Source: Pseudomonas peradeniyensis
GTDB taxonomy: Bacteria > Pseudomonadota > Gammaproteobacteria > Pseudomonadales > Pseudomonadaceae
Assembly: GCF_014268935.2 (NCBI RefSeq)
Contig: NZ_JABWRJ020000004.1
Coordinates: 62,001 to 126,000, forward strand
DNA length: 64,000 bases
Direction: 5' to 3'
Position numbers and translations under genes: made by a program. A model generated the notes under the pieces. It worked only from the letters and a program-made list of their open reading frames with translations, had not been told where the DNA came from and did not search any database. Below, in pieces: positions 24,436 to 35,725 of the stretch (positions are counted from its first letter, which is position 1; every line of letters starts with the position of its first letter).

Positions 24436-25749
24436 ATGACGCACAAACTCGCCTGCACATTGGCCCTGCTGCTGGCCTCTCCCCTCACCCAGGCCCATGA
24501 ACTCTACAACAACGCCGGCACCACCCTGGACGCCAACCTCGAAGCCCTGTTCGGCATCTTCCACAACGACGAGAGCTTCGACCAGTTCGGCAACCGCCGG
24601 CCCGGCAGCAGCAACTGGCGCGAGGGCTACGTCAAGTACGGCCTGAGCGCCAGCCAGGCTCTGGCCGACAGCAGCACGCTGTACGGTGCCTTCAGCCTGC
24701 TCAGCTCGGCCACCTGGGGCGATGGCGACGCCGCCGGCTTCACCCTCGGTGACGAACGTCGCACCGGTATCGAGGACGCCTACCTCGGCTGGCGCTCGGG
24801 CAACCTGTTCCCGGCCCTCGGCGAAGATGGCATCGACCTCTCCGGCGGTCGCCAGGTCATCACCCTCGGCGACGGCTTCCTGATCCAGGGCGACCCGGTC
24901 AATGCCGGCAATGTCGACCTGGGCGCCGATTTCGACCGTGGCGGCGCCTACTACCTGGCGGCGCGCAAGGCCTTCGACCGCACCGCCGTGCTGCGCCTGG
25001 GCGGCAAGCAAGGCTGGCGTGGCGACCTGATGTGGCTCAAATCAGACAACCCGTTCCAAGCCGACACCGCCATGGCGGTGGCCAACCTCGAACATGTCGC
25101 CGACGCGGGCACCGTGGGCCTGAGCTGGATCCACGGCCTGGATGTCGACCGCCGCTACGCCGAGATCCTCGGCCTGGAACACCGCGACGGCATGGACACG
25201 GTGAGCCTGCGCGGGCGCGGCAACCTGGGGGTGAAGGACCTCGAGCTGGCCGCCGAATACGTCACCCAGGACCGCACCGGCGGACGCGAGAACGCCTGGT
25301 ACCTGGAGGGCAACTGGACCTTCTCCGCACTGCCCTGGTCGCCCACCGCCACCTACCGCTACAGCCGCTTCTCGGAGCATTTCGACCCGCTGTTCTATGG
25401 CCTGAGCCGTGGCTACGGCACCTGGTTCCAGGGCGAGGTGGCGGCCAACTACGCCGGCCCCTTCAACAGCAACACCCAGGTGCACCATGTGGCGCTCAAG
25501 GCCACGCCGCGGGAGGGCCTGACCGTGGGGGCGCTGTACTTCGACTTCGACACGCTCGAGACCGACCAGGGCAACCTGGGTGGGCGCGAGGTGGACCTGT
25601 ATGTGGAGTGGATGGTCAACGAGCACTGGCTGATCAGCCCGCTGGTGGGGTTCTATACCCCGCAGCGCAGTGCGCAGGATGGCGGCGTGCAGTTGGGTGG
25701 ACGGGAGAGCGGGACCTATCTGCAGCTGGTGGTAGGGACGTTCTTCTAG
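24436..25749 (+). CDS. Outer-membrane porin-like protein
   Basis: 437 residues with a signal peptide (LACTLALLLASPLTQAHE, cut near 20). The mature chain alternates polar and hydrophobic residues with many aromatic-girdle ends and terminates in LVVGTFF, the C-terminal phenylalanine of outer-membrane beta-barrels. The pattern YLGWRSGNLFPALGEDGIDL and GGRQVITLGDGFLI resembles alginate-export/DUF1302-like channels. Lying after the aldehyde dehydrogenase in an amine-oxidation locus, it is probably the amine uptake channel. GGAG six bases upstream supports this start over an ATG four codons earlier. Confidence 0.8.
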   Translation: MTHKLACTLALLLASPLTQAHELYNNAGTTLDANLEALFGIFHNDESFDQFGNRRPGSSNWREGYVKYGLSASQALADSSTLYGAFSLLSSATWGDGDAAGFTLGDERRTGIEDAYLGWRSGNLFPALGEDGIDLSGGRQVITLGDGFLIQGDPVNAGNVDLGADFDRGGAYYLAARKAFDRTAVLRLGGKQGWRGDLMWLKSDNPFQADTAMAVANLEHVADAGTVGLSWIHGLDVDRRYAEILGLEHRDGMDTVSLRGRGNLGVKDLELAAEYVTQDRTGGRENAWYLEGNWTFSALPWSPTATYRYSRFSEHFDPLFYGLSRGYGTWFQGEVAANYAGPFNSNTQVHHVALKATPREGLTVGALYFDFDTLETDQGNLGGREVDLYVEWMVNEHWLISPLVGFYTPQRSAQDGGVQLGGRESGTYLQLVVGTFF

Positions 25750-25760
25750 GTCAAAGACCC

Positions 25761-25832
25761 TATCGCGGGGCAAGCCCGCTCCCACCGGTGCCGAGTCAAG
25801 TCGCACCGGTGGGAGCGGGCTTGCCCCGCGAT
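25761..25832. repeat. Inverted REP pair at a convergent junction
   Basis: ATCGCGGGGCAAGCCCGC / GCGGGCTTGCCCCGCGAT arms with CCCACCGGTG between; placed between the converging porin and qhpG genes, where it probably acts as a bidirectional transcript end. Confidence 0.9.
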
Positions 25833-25838
25833 GAATCT

Positions 25839-27128
25839 TCAGCAAAAACCCTGCTCGCGCAACCAGCGCGCAACCATCGGCTGGTGCGCCTGTGTCACCA
25901 GGCGCTCCAGGCCGATGCCAGCCTGTACGCCACGCACCACCGGCGCCAGCTCGACACCCTGCAGGTGCCACACCCCCAGCGGCTGGTCCGCCGTCACCAC
26001 CACCTCGGCCTCTTCCACCCAGCCATCACGCAACACCGGGCGTCGCTCCACTCGCACCGCCTGCCAGTCCGCCGCAGCGTGCAGCGGCTGGGCATCCGGC
26101 CAATTGCGGCGGCGGACCCAGAACGGCTGCTCACCGCGCTGTGCCTCCTGCGCGTAGAAATCCCGGCCGATCCGGGCGAAACGCAGAAACAGCTGCTCGA
26201 CCCGCGCCTGATGGAAGCGCTGCGCCAAGTCCGCCTGCCCGGGCCGCTGCAACAGAGTATTGATCACCACGGGCGCCTGCAGCGCCGAGGACAACGACTG
26301 GAAGATGCCATTTCCCGACAGCGGGTCCACCGCCATCGCGGCGTCGCCGACCCGCAGCCAGTCCGGGCCCGCACAGCTGCCGGCGAGAATCGCCGTGCTG
26401 CTGCGCGCATGCACCTGGGCGGGGGCGAAGGCCTGCTCGCCGAACAGCTGCGCCACCAGCGCCGAACCACGCCGACGCTCGGCACAGTATTCGGGCAAGG
26501 CCGCCTTGCCCGGCAGCTGCGCCGCCGTCGCATCCAGCGTCACCTGCCAGTAGCAGCGGCCATCGGCCAGTCGCGCCATCCAGGCCCAGCCGTCGTCCAG
26601 GCTCTCCACCGCCGAGGCCGGCGTGCCGGGCGCGGCCTGCCAGAGGTTGAGCAGGCTGACGGTCTCCGGCCCGCGCAGGCGACCTTCGCTCAACGGGGCC
26701 TGGCGACCACGAGCCTCGACCAGGAAGTTACCGTGCAAGGTGCGACCGTCGTCCAGGTGTAACCGGTACCCCTGCCCCCGCGCCACCTCGCGCACACGCC
26801 CTTCGATCAGCTCGACACCAGCGCGACGCAGGTCGTCGCGCAGGGCCTGGTCGAAACGCTGGCGATCGAGCAGGCATTCCTGGTTCAGTTGCAACCGCTC
26901 GCCGTTCCAGTGCACCTGGCGCGTGGCCGGCGTGGTGGCCTCGGCCAGGGCGGCACCCAGGCCTGCATGACGCAGGCCCTCCAGCACCCGCTGCGACACG
27001 CCTTCCACCGCGGCGAAGCGGCGCCAGTCGGACACCACCGTGACGGGGTAGCCCATCCGCCGCAGCCCCAGGGCCGTGGCCGCGCCGGCAGGTCCGGCGC
27101 CGAGTACCAGGATGCTTGCTTCAGGCAT
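25839..27128 (-). CDS. qhpG: FAD-dependent monooxygenase for CTQ formation
   Basis: 429 residues, flavin monooxygenase of the tryptophan-halogenase/PHBH fold. The FAD-binding GAGPAGAATALGLRR lies at about 10-24 and the second motif WLRVGDAAMAVDPLSGNGI, with the GD and the PLSG loop, at about 265-283. The Paracoccus homologue hydroxylates the tryptophan of QhpC before quinone formation; presence here beside qhpE and qhpF supports the same role. It overlaps the qhpE stop by eight bases. Last gene of the regulator-F-E-G unit. Confidence 0.9.
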   Translation of the reverse strand: MPEASILVLGAGPAGAATALGLRRMGYPVTVVSDWRRFAAVEGVSQRVLEGLRHAGLGAALAEATTPATRQVHWNGERLQLNQECLLDRQRFDQALRDDLRRAGVELIEGRVREVARGQGYRLHLDDGRTLHGNFLVEARGRQAPLSEGRLRGPETVSLLNLWQAAPGTPASAVESLDDGWAWMARLADGRCYWQVTLDATAAQLPGKAALPEYCAERRRGSALVAQLFGEQAFAPAQVHARSSTAILAGSCAGPDWLRVGDAAMAVDPLSGNGIFQSLSSALQAPVVINTLLQRPGQADLAQRFHQARVEQLFLRFARIGRDFYAQEAQRGEQPFWVRRRNWPDAQPLHAAADWQAVRVERRPVLRDGWVEEAEVVVTADQPLGVWHLQGVELAPVVRGVQAGIGLERLVTQAHQPMVARWLREQGFC

Positions 27129-27798
27129 TGATCGGCCCCTTGCGCTCAGGGCCTGCGAACGCAGCGTGGGTTTTCAGCCACCGCAACAGCGCCTCCCGGG
27201 TCATGCCGGGCTCATCGCGCAGCAGGGCCGCCACCCGGCCGCTGAATGCGGCGCAGGCCAGGCTGGCTCCTGCCCCGCCATCGCTGCCGACCGCCGCGCC
27301 GAAGTCGGCCTGGGCCGTGTCCAGCCACGACCACTGCCCGGCAGCGCAGCGGGCATCGCCGGTCACGCGGATGACCCCGGGGTAGCTGGCCGGGTACACC
27401 GGCTCGCCCCGCGCCGGGCTCGAGGCGCACAGCAGCACCCCGGCGGCCACGGCCTCGGCACAGGCCTGGCGCAGCACCGGGCGGTCCTGGCGCAGGCCCA
27501 GGCTCAGGTTGACCACGCTCGCGCCGGCCTCCACCAGCCACAACAGACCAGCCGCCACCTGCAAGGCACTGGTGCTGCCCTGCCCGGCGAACACCTGGGC
27601 CAGCAGCACGGGCTGGGCGCCGGACTCGGCGCGCAGCCTCGCCAGTACGGCGCTGCCATGGCCCAAGGCGTCCGGCAGCGGGTCGCCCTCGCGCAACATG
27701 CCCTCTTCGAGCCAGAAGCGACGCGCATCCAGCAGGCCGGCCGCCTGCTCCGGTGAGCAGCCGCTGTCGATTACGCCAATCCAGGGTTCAGCGGTCAT
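27121..27798 (-). CDS. qhpE: Subtilisin-like leader peptidase
   Basis: 225 residues, a compact S8 peptidase without signal or propeptide. Asp11 in VIDSG, His47 in LGHGS and Ser179 in GASLACAAFSG form the triad in the right order. The usual oxyanion-hole AAGN segment reads CASSP here, a departure from ordinary subtilisins. The known role is removal of the 28-residue leader from the cross-linked QhpC in the cytoplasm. It overlaps the end of qhpF by 11 bases. Strict single-substrate specialisation is known for the family. Confidence 0.92.
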   Translation of the reverse strand: MTAEPWIGVIDSGCSPEQAAGLLDARRFWLEEGMLREGDPLPDALGHGSAVLARLRAESGAQPVLLAQVFAGQGSTSALQVAAGLLWLVEAGASVVNLSLGLRQDRPVLRQACAEAVAAGVLLCASSPARGEPVYPASYPGVIRVTGDARCAAGQWSWLDTAQADFGAAVGSDGGAGASLACAAFSGRVAALLRDEPGMTREALLRWLKTHAAFAGPERKGPINA

Positions 27799-29515
27799 GG
27801 TCGGCAGGTTCCTTGCTGCGCAACTGCCCGGCCAGAAGTTCTAGGTGCAGATCGGTGTCAGCGAGGGTCGAGGTGCGGTGGCTGATGAGAATCCGCGTGC
27901 GCCCGGCGAACAGCTGGTCGATGGCGGCGATCACCTCGCGCTCGGTGGCTTCATCCACCGCCGAGGTGGCTTCGTCCAGCACCAGGATCGCCGGTTGCTG
28001 CAGCAGCGCCCGGGCGATGGCGATGCGTTGCTTCTGCCCGCCGGACAGCTGCTGACCGCGTTCGCCCAGCAGGCCATCGAGCCCCAGCGGCAGGCTCTGC
28101 ACCAGGCTCTCCAGGCGGGTCAGGCGCACCACCCGCTCGAGGTCGTCACGGTTGGCCTGGGGCGTGCTGTAGGCCAGGTTCTGCGCCAGGGTGCCGCGAA
28201 ACAGCACGATGTCCTGGCTGACCACGGCAATGCGTCGGCGCAGGGCCTGCAGGTCGAGCTCGCGCAGGTCGACGCCATCGAGCAGGATGCGTCCGCCATC
28301 GGGGTCGTAGAAGCGCTGCAACAGGTCGATCAGCGTCGACTTGCCGACACCGGAGGCGCCACTGATGGCGACCTTGGCCCCGGCCGGCAGGCAGGCATCG
28401 ACCTTGTCCAGCACCTTCCCCTGACGCCCGTCGTGGGCGAAGCTCACCGCGTCCAGGCGCAGCTCGCCAGGCCCCTGTGGCATGGGCCGGGGATCATCCG
28501 CCTCGCGCACCGCGACCGCCTCCCGCTTGAGTTCCATCACCCGCCCCAGGCTCACGGCCATCCGCTGCACCGCCACGTACAGGCCCAGCAGGCTCTGCAC
28601 CGGACCGACGGCCATGCCCATGTAGGTGGAGAACGCGATCAGCGCGCCCAGCTGCCAGGTCCCCTGGATCACCCACCAGCCGCCGACCAGGAACGCGCAC
28701 GCCCGGCACCAGGAGGTCAGGGTGCCGGGCACCGCCTGGGTGAAGAACTCGGTGACCTGCACCTTGAGCAACTGCCCCATGTAGCCCTGGCCCAGCCGGT
28801 CGAGGCGGTCAGCCTCGCGCTGCTGCTGGCCGGCGGCCTGGATGAACTTCATCGCCGGCAGCGTCTCGACCAGAAACGACGATACGTCCGCCGAGCGCTC
28901 GCGCAGGCTGCGCACCTCGCGCTCGACCTTGCGCCGCATCCAGCGCAGCCACAGCACCTCGAGCGGAATCAGCAGCGCCAGCAGCAGCGACAGCTGCCAG
29001 GACAGCATCAGCATCAGGGCCACCGCGCCGACCAGGCCGATCAGCGCCGACACCGCCGAGAACAGCGAGTCCACGGCAAAGCGCTGGATCTCGGCGACAT
29101 CGCCGTCCAGCCGCGACAGGATGTCACCGGTGCGCCGCCGCCCGTAGAAGGTCGGCGACAGCCGTTGCAGGTGGCGGTACAGGTCGTCACGCAGGGCGAA
29201 CAGGATGCGCCCGGACAGCCGGGTGTGCAGGTAGCGGTTGACCCCGGCCAGCACGGTGCCGAGCAGGCCGGCGACGATCATGATCGCCGCCATGTGCCAG
29301 AGGGTCTGGTAGTCCTTGGCCAGCAGCCCCTCGTCGATCAGCGTCTTGACCAGCCAGGGTTGCGCCAGGGCCAGCAGCGAGGCGCCCAGGGACAGCGCCA
29401 GCAGCACGCCGATGGCGCCACGGTGTGGACGCACGAAGCCATACAGCCAGGCCAGCGCCTGGCGCATCAGCACCGGGTCGCTGGATTCGATCAGCCGGGA
29501 AAACAGTCCGCCCAT
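27788..29515 (-). CDS. qhpF: ABC exporter (permease-ATPase fusion) for the gamma subunit
   Basis: 575 residues, half-transporter. Residues about 30-310 hold six transmembrane helices (GVLLALSLGASLLALAQPWL near the start). The ATPase has Walker A SGASGVGKSTL, the signature LSGGQKQR and Walker B ILVLDEATSAVDEAT. No N-terminal C39 peptidase is present, consistent with leader removal by the separate qhpE product. It would move the cross-linked QhpC to the periplasm. Starts three bases after the regulator stop, hence likely one transcript. Confidence 0.92.
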   Translation of the reverse strand: MGGLFSRLIESSDPVLMRQALAWLYGFVRPHRGAIGVLLALSLGASLLALAQPWLVKTLIDEGLLAKDYQTLWHMAAIMIVAGLLGTVLAGVNRYLHTRLSGRILFALRDDLYRHLQRLSPTFYGRRRTGDILSRLDGDVAEIQRFAVDSLFSAVSALIGLVGAVALMLMLSWQLSLLLALLIPLEVLWLRWMRRKVEREVRSLRERSADVSSFLVETLPAMKFIQAAGQQQREADRLDRLGQGYMGQLLKVQVTEFFTQAVPGTLTSWCRACAFLVGGWWVIQGTWQLGALIAFSTYMGMAVGPVQSLLGLYVAVQRMAVSLGRVMELKREAVAVREADDPRPMPQGPGELRLDAVSFAHDGRQGKVLDKVDACLPAGAKVAISGASGVGKSTLIDLLQRFYDPDGGRILLDGVDLRELDLQALRRRIAVVSQDIVLFRGTLAQNLAYSTPQANRDDLERVVRLTRLESLVQSLPLGLDGLLGERGQQLSGGQKQRIAIARALLQQPAILVLDEATSAVDEATEREVIAAIDQLFAGRTRILISHRTSTLADTDLHLELLAGQLRSKEPADHDR

Positions 29516-29518
29516 GGC

Positions 29519-31432
<1,914 letters not shown>

Positions 31433-31603
31433 TGCGTGCTCCAGGGGTGCCCCGCGCAGGCGGGGCAATGGGCATCGGATTTTTCGGCAGTGTGCGTCAG
31501 AATTCGCTGGCAGTCATCTAGTACGCACTAGCGATTGATAGGCGCCTCGCACGGCACGCCAGCAGCCGTGGACCTTGCAATCCCTCCGCCGCACCGAGAC
31601 AAT

Positions 31604-31622
31604 GCGAGCAATTACCATTTAC
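31604..31622. promoter_or_regulatory. Candidate Fur box
   Basis: GCGAGCAATTACCATTTAC matches about half of the 19-bp Fur consensus, including its central and right-hand ATT...CATT pattern, and lies 18 bp before the sigma-factor start, the usual place for iron-regulated FecI-type genes. Confidence 0.5.
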
Positions 31623-31639
31623 ATCATGGATCCCGCTCT

Positions 31640-32140
31640 ATGTCGACGCTCGACCGCTCGGCGCTGCACCAGCTGTACAGCGAAAACAACGGCTGGTTGA
31701 AAAGCTGGTTGCGCGCGCGCCTGGGCAATGCCGCCGATGCGTCCGACCTGGCCCACGACACCTTCCTGCGGGTCATGACCGCCCGCAACCAGGCGCCCAT
31801 CCGTGAGCCGCGCAGCTACCTCAGCGCCATCGCCCGCGCGCTGCTGATCGACAAGGTTCGCCGCCGCGCCATCGAGCAGGCCTACCTGCAGGCCCTGGCC
31901 CTGCGACCCGAACCGGTCGAGGTGTCGCCGGAGATTCGCCTGTCGATCATCGAGATGCTGGTATCGGTCGATGCAATGCTAGACGAGCTCGGCCCCAGGA
32001 CCCGCGACATCTTCCTCGCGGTGCAACTGGAAGGGCTGACCTATGCGGCGGTCGCCGAACGCTTCGACGTCTCGATCACCACGGTGAAAAACCACCTGAT
32101 CCGGGCCATGACCCGCTGCCTGCTGGTGGTCGAGAGCTGA
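31640..32140 (+). CDS. FecI-type ECF sigma factor
   Basis: 166 residues. Region 2 (about 10-75) contains DASDLAHDTFLRVMTARN and the -10-recognising EPRSYLSAIARALLIDKVRRR; region 4 (about 105-160) contains LEGLTYAAVAERFDVSITTVKNHL. This is the iron-starvation subgroup. The start MSTLDRSAL was chosen because upstream in-frame sequence contains the Fur-like box. It is followed at 10 bp by a FecR anti-sigma gene and then a receptor with a signalling domain: a complete cell-surface signalling cassette. Confidence 0.93.
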   Translation: MSTLDRSALHQLYSENNGWLKSWLRARLGNAADASDLAHDTFLRVMTARNQAPIREPRSYLSAIARALLIDKVRRRAIEQAYLQALALRPEPVEVSPEIRLSIIEMLVSVDAMLDELGPRTRDIFLAVQLEGLTYAAVAERFDVSITTVKNHLIRAMTRCLLVVES

Positions 32141-32150
32141 GGGCTGGTCA

Positions 32151-33086
32151 ATGGATATGAAGACACTCGAAGCGGCCGCGACCTGGTACGTGCAGCTCAA
32201 TGACGGTGATGCCGACACTGCACGGACCCAGGCCTGGCAGACGTGGCTGGCCGCAAGCCCGGCGCATGCCGAAGCCTGGGCGCGGGTGGAGAAGCTCCAG
32301 CGGCAATGGGCAATGGTGCCACGCCAGGCCGCGCTGTCGGGTTTGGGCGCGGCCCAGGCGCAGCGCCGCGAGGTACTCAAGGTGCTGGGCATGCTGCTGG
32401 CCGTCGGCGGCGGCACCTGGCTGGCCAGCGAGCAGGTGCCCTACCGCGCCCTGCTCGCCCAGGAGCGCACTGGCAGCGGTGAGCGACGCTCATTGCGCCT
32501 GGAGGACGGCTCGCAGTTGGAACTGAACGTCGACACCGCGCTGGATGTGCGTTTCGATGCACAAGTACGGGCGATCCAACTCTATCGCGGCGAGATCCTG
32601 GTCAGTACCGCCAGCGACCCCGCCCGGCGCCCGTTCATTGTGCACACCGACAACGGCAGCGTGCGGGCGCTGGGTACGCGGTTCAGTGTGCGTCAGCTGG
32701 CGGAGCAGACACGGGTCGGCGTGTTGCAGTCGGCCGTCGAGATACGCCCCCGGCACCACCTCGACCAGGTGCTGCGCCTGGACGCCGGACAAAAGGCCGG
32801 CTTCGACCGCGACACGTTGGCCCGCGCCCAGCCCCTGCCCGCCGACTCGACGGCCTGGGTCCAGGGCATGCTCAGCGTCAACGACTGGCGCCTGGGCGAC
32901 TTCATCGACGAACTGGGCCGCTACCGAAGCGGGGTGCTGCGCTGCGCCCCGGCCATTCGCGGCATGAGCATTTCCGGCTCGTTCCGCATCGACGACACCG
33001 ACATCGCCCTGGCGAACCTGCCCAAATCCCTGCCGGTGAAGCTGCGCTACCTGAGCCGCTACTGGGTCAGCGTGGAACCTGCCTAA
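32151..33086 (+). CDS. FecR-type anti-sigma regulator
   Basis: 311 residues. The N-terminal cytoplasmic DUF4880 part (about 1-70, with AATWYVQLNDGDAD and FxxWLAASPAHAEAW-like sequence) binds the sigma factor, one transmembrane helix follows (VLKVLGMLLAVGGGTWLAS, about 76-94), and the periplasmic FecR domain includes VRALGTRFSVR. The C-terminal part would contact the receptor signalling domain. A second ATG two codons downstream is an alternative start. Gene order sigma, anti-sigma, receptor is typical. Confidence 0.92.
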   Translation: MDMKTLEAAATWYVQLNDGDADTARTQAWQTWLAASPAHAEAWARVEKLQRQWAMVPRQAALSGLGAAQAQRREVLKVLGMLLAVGGGTWLASEQVPYRALLAQERTGSGERRSLRLEDGSQLELNVDTALDVRFDAQVRAIQLYRGEILVSTASDPARRPFIVHTDNGSVRALGTRFSVRQLAEQTRVGVLQSAVEIRPRHHLDQVLRLDAGQKAGFDRDTLARAQPLPADSTAWVQGMLSVNDWRLGDFIDELGRYRSGVLRCAPAIRGMSISGSFRIDDTDIALANLPKSLPVKLRYLSRYWVSVEPA

Positions 33087-33196
33087 GTCCTGAACGAAAA
33101 AAGTTTTCCGCAATCTTGCTGATTTCGATTCTCGTCCGTCCATGACACAAGCCGCGACGACAGCGACTTTCCGCCATGACACGCAAGGATCACCCA

Positions 33197-35680
33197 ATGC
33201 CCGCTCCCCACCCCACCGCCCGCCTGCGCCTGGCCATCCGCCGGCTCGCCTTTGGCCTGTCCCTCGCCACCGTGCCCTGCGCGCTGCTCGCGCCGGCCCA
33301 TGCCATGGCGAGCAGCCAGAACACCTACCATATCGCCGCCGGCCCCCTGGGCAATGCGATCACCCAGTTCGGCGTGCAGGCGGGGGTAACGATCTCGTTC
33401 GACACCGAGCAGACCCGCCACCTCAACACCGCCGGACTCGACGGCAGCTACACCATCGAGGAAGGCCTGCTGCGCCTGCTCGCCAGCAGCGGGCTGCAAG
33501 CCCAGCGCCAAGGCAACGGCGGCTATGTGCTGGTCCCGGCCGACAACGGCGCGGCGATGGAACTGGGGCCGTTGACCATCGACGCCAACCGCCTCGATGC
33601 CACCAGCGAGGGCACCCAGTCCTACGCAGCGCGCGCGGTGACCATCGGCAAAGGTGTGCACAGCCTCAAGGAAACGCCGCAGTCGGTCACTGTGATGACC
33701 CGCAAGATGCTCGACGACCAGAACCTCAACACCCTGGAACAGGTGCTCGACAAGACCCCCGGTATCACCGTCTACGACTCGCCCATGGGCGGCAAGTACT
33801 TCTACTCCCGCGGCTTCAACCTCGACGGCCAGTACCAGTACGACGGCGTGCCGCTGGATGTGGGCGGCAACTATGTGCAGGCCAACAGCTTCTCCAGTGA
33901 CATGGCCTTCTACGACCGGGTCGAGATCCTCAAGGGCGCCGCTGGCATGATGAAGGGCTCAGGCTCGTCCGCCGGTGGCGTGAACTTCGTGCGCAAGCGC
34001 GGCCAGGACAAGGCCCATACCACGCTGACCCTGTCTGCCGGCACCTGGGACAACTACCGTGGCCAGGTGGATATGGGCGGCCCGCTCAACGAATCGGGCA
34101 GCGTGCGCGGCCGCGCCGTGGCGACCCTGCAGGACCGCCAGTACTTCTACAACAACGCCAAGCGCCAGGACCAGGTGCTGTACGGCGCCCTCGACTGGGA
34201 CGTGACGCCCGACACCACCCTGGGCGTGGGCCTTGCCTATGAAGACGTCGACGCCTCGCCCTGCTACCACGGCCTGCCCCGCTACGCCAACGGCAGCGAC
34301 CTGAAGCTGTCGCGCTCCACCTGCCTGGGCGCCAGCTGGAACGACCAGCAAAGCCAGCGCACCACCGGCTTCGCCGACCTCAAGCATCGCTTCAACGACG
34401 ACTGGACGCTGAACTTCGCCTCGGTCTACACCCACAACAACCAGAACATCGAGTACGGCTACGCCGAGGGCGCGGTGCCGGTGGGCGCCGGCAGCGCCGG
34501 GATCCGCCGCTATGCCGGGCGGTTCGACTACGACCAGGACGACTACGGCTTCGATAGCTACCTCGACGGCAAGTTCGAGGCGTTCGGCCTCGAGCACGAG
34601 CTGATCGTCGGCGCCAACGCCAGCCGCCAGCAGACCCACGACTACTTCGCACTGATGGGCCTGGACGGTACCCAGAACCCGTTCGATCCGTCGCCGGCCT
34701 TCCCCCACCCGTCCAAGGACGCGTTCCTGACCGCCCCCAGCCGCGGCGGTAGCGTACCCACCGACTCCACCACCACCCAGTACGGCACCTACGCCACGCT
34801 GCGCCTGAAGCTGGCCGAGCCATTGACGCTGGTGCTCGGTACGCGGGTGAGCTGGTACCGCAACAAGAGCGATTCCTACACCCAGGCCTGGGACTACTGG
34901 GTGCACAACCGCAGCCAGGAAAACGGCCAGGTCACACCCTTCGCCGCGGTGCTCTATGACCTCAATGACGAATGGACCGCCTACGCCAGCTACGCCGACA
35001 TCTTCCAGCCGCAGAGCAACCTGGTGAATGCCCAGGGCCAGGCCCTGCAACCCAAGACCGGCGCCAACTACGAGCTGGGTATCAAGGGTGAGCTGTTCGG
35101 CGGCGCGCTGAACACCGCCTTCAACCTGTTCCGCACAGTCGAGGAGCATCGCGCCGAAACGGACTTCGTCGCCACCTGCATGGGCTCGGGCGACCAGTAC
35201 TGCTACACCGACAGCGGCAAGGTCCGCGCCCAGGGCTTCGAGGCCGAGGTCAGCGGCTCGCCCATCGAGCGCCTGGAACTGCTGGCGGGCTACACCTATA
35301 CCCAGACCAAGTACCTGAGCACCATCAACCAGACCGACCCGACCGAACTCAATTTCACCTCAAGCTTCATCCCGCGGCACATGCTCAAGGTCTGGGGCGA
35401 CTACCAACTGGACGGCGCGCTTGAGCGCTGGACGGTCGGTGCCGGGGTTTCCAGCCAGAGCGACAACTTCCGCCGCCAGGGCAACCTGAGCATCGAGCAG
35501 GCGGGTTATACCCTGTGGAGCGGCCGCGTGCAGTACCGCCTCGACGAGCACTGGAGCCTGGCGTTGAATGGCAACAACCTGCTGGACAAGCGTTATTACT
35601 CGACTGTGGGGGCTACTGGCTGGGGCAACTACTACGGTGAGCCGCGTAACTTCATGGTGACGCTCAAAGGGAGTTTCTGA
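33197..35680 (+). CDS. TonB-dependent siderophore receptor with signalling domain
   Basis: 827 residues. After a long signal peptide (cut near 36, ahead of SSQNTYHIA) comes an STN signalling domain (about 40-110: YHIAAGPLGNAITQFGVQAG), then the plug with SLKETPQSVTVMTR and DRVEILKGAAGMMKGSGSSAG, and a 22-strand barrel ending ...FMVTLKGSF. The STN domain shows it can trigger the adjacent FecR/FecI pair on substrate binding. Start at the ATG with AAGGAT eight bases upstream; another in-frame ATG seven codons earlier is less likely. Substrate is probably a hydroxamate-type xenosiderophore, judged only from the general similarity to FoxA/FiuA-like receptors. Confidence 0.93.
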   Translation: MPAPHPTARLRLAIRRLAFGLSLATVPCALLAPAHAMASSQNTYHIAAGPLGNAITQFGVQAGVTISFDTEQTRHLNTAGLDGSYTIEEGLLRLLASSGLQAQRQGNGGYVLVPADNGAAMELGPLTIDANRLDATSEGTQSYAARAVTIGKGVHSLKETPQSVTVMTRKMLDDQNLNTLEQVLDKTPGITVYDSPMGGKYFYSRGFNLDGQYQYDGVPLDVGGNYVQANSFSSDMAFYDRVEILKGAAGMMKGSGSSAGGVNFVRKRGQDKAHTTLTLSAGTWDNYRGQVDMGGPLNESGSVRGRAVATLQDRQYFYNNAKRQDQVLYGALDWDVTPDTTLGVGLAYEDVDASPCYHGLPRYANGSDLKLSRSTCLGASWNDQQSQRTTGFADLKHRFNDDWTLNFASVYTHNNQNIEYGYAEGAVPVGAGSAGIRRYAGRFDYDQDDYGFDSYLDGKFEAFGLEHELIVGANASRQQTHDYFALMGLDGTQNPFDPSPAFPHPSKDAFLTAPSRGGSVPTDSTTTQYGTYATLRLKLAEPLTLVLGTRVSWYRNKSDSYTQAWDYWVHNRSQENGQVTPFAAVLYDLNDEWTAYASYADIFQPQSNLVNAQGQALQPKTGANYELGIKGELFGGALNTAFNLFRTVEEHRAETDFVATCMGSGDQYCYTDSGKVRAQGFEAEVSGSPIERLELLAGYTYTQTKYLSTINQTDPTELNFTSSFIPRHMLKVWGDYQLDGALERWTVGAGVSSQSDNFRRQGNLSIEQAGYTLWSGRVQYRLDEHWSLALNGNNLLDKRYYSTVGATGWGNYYGEPRNFMVTLKGSF

Positions 35681-35725
35681 CGGGTGCAAGATGGGGCGGC
35701 GCAGTCGAAACCGCCCCTGCCCGTT

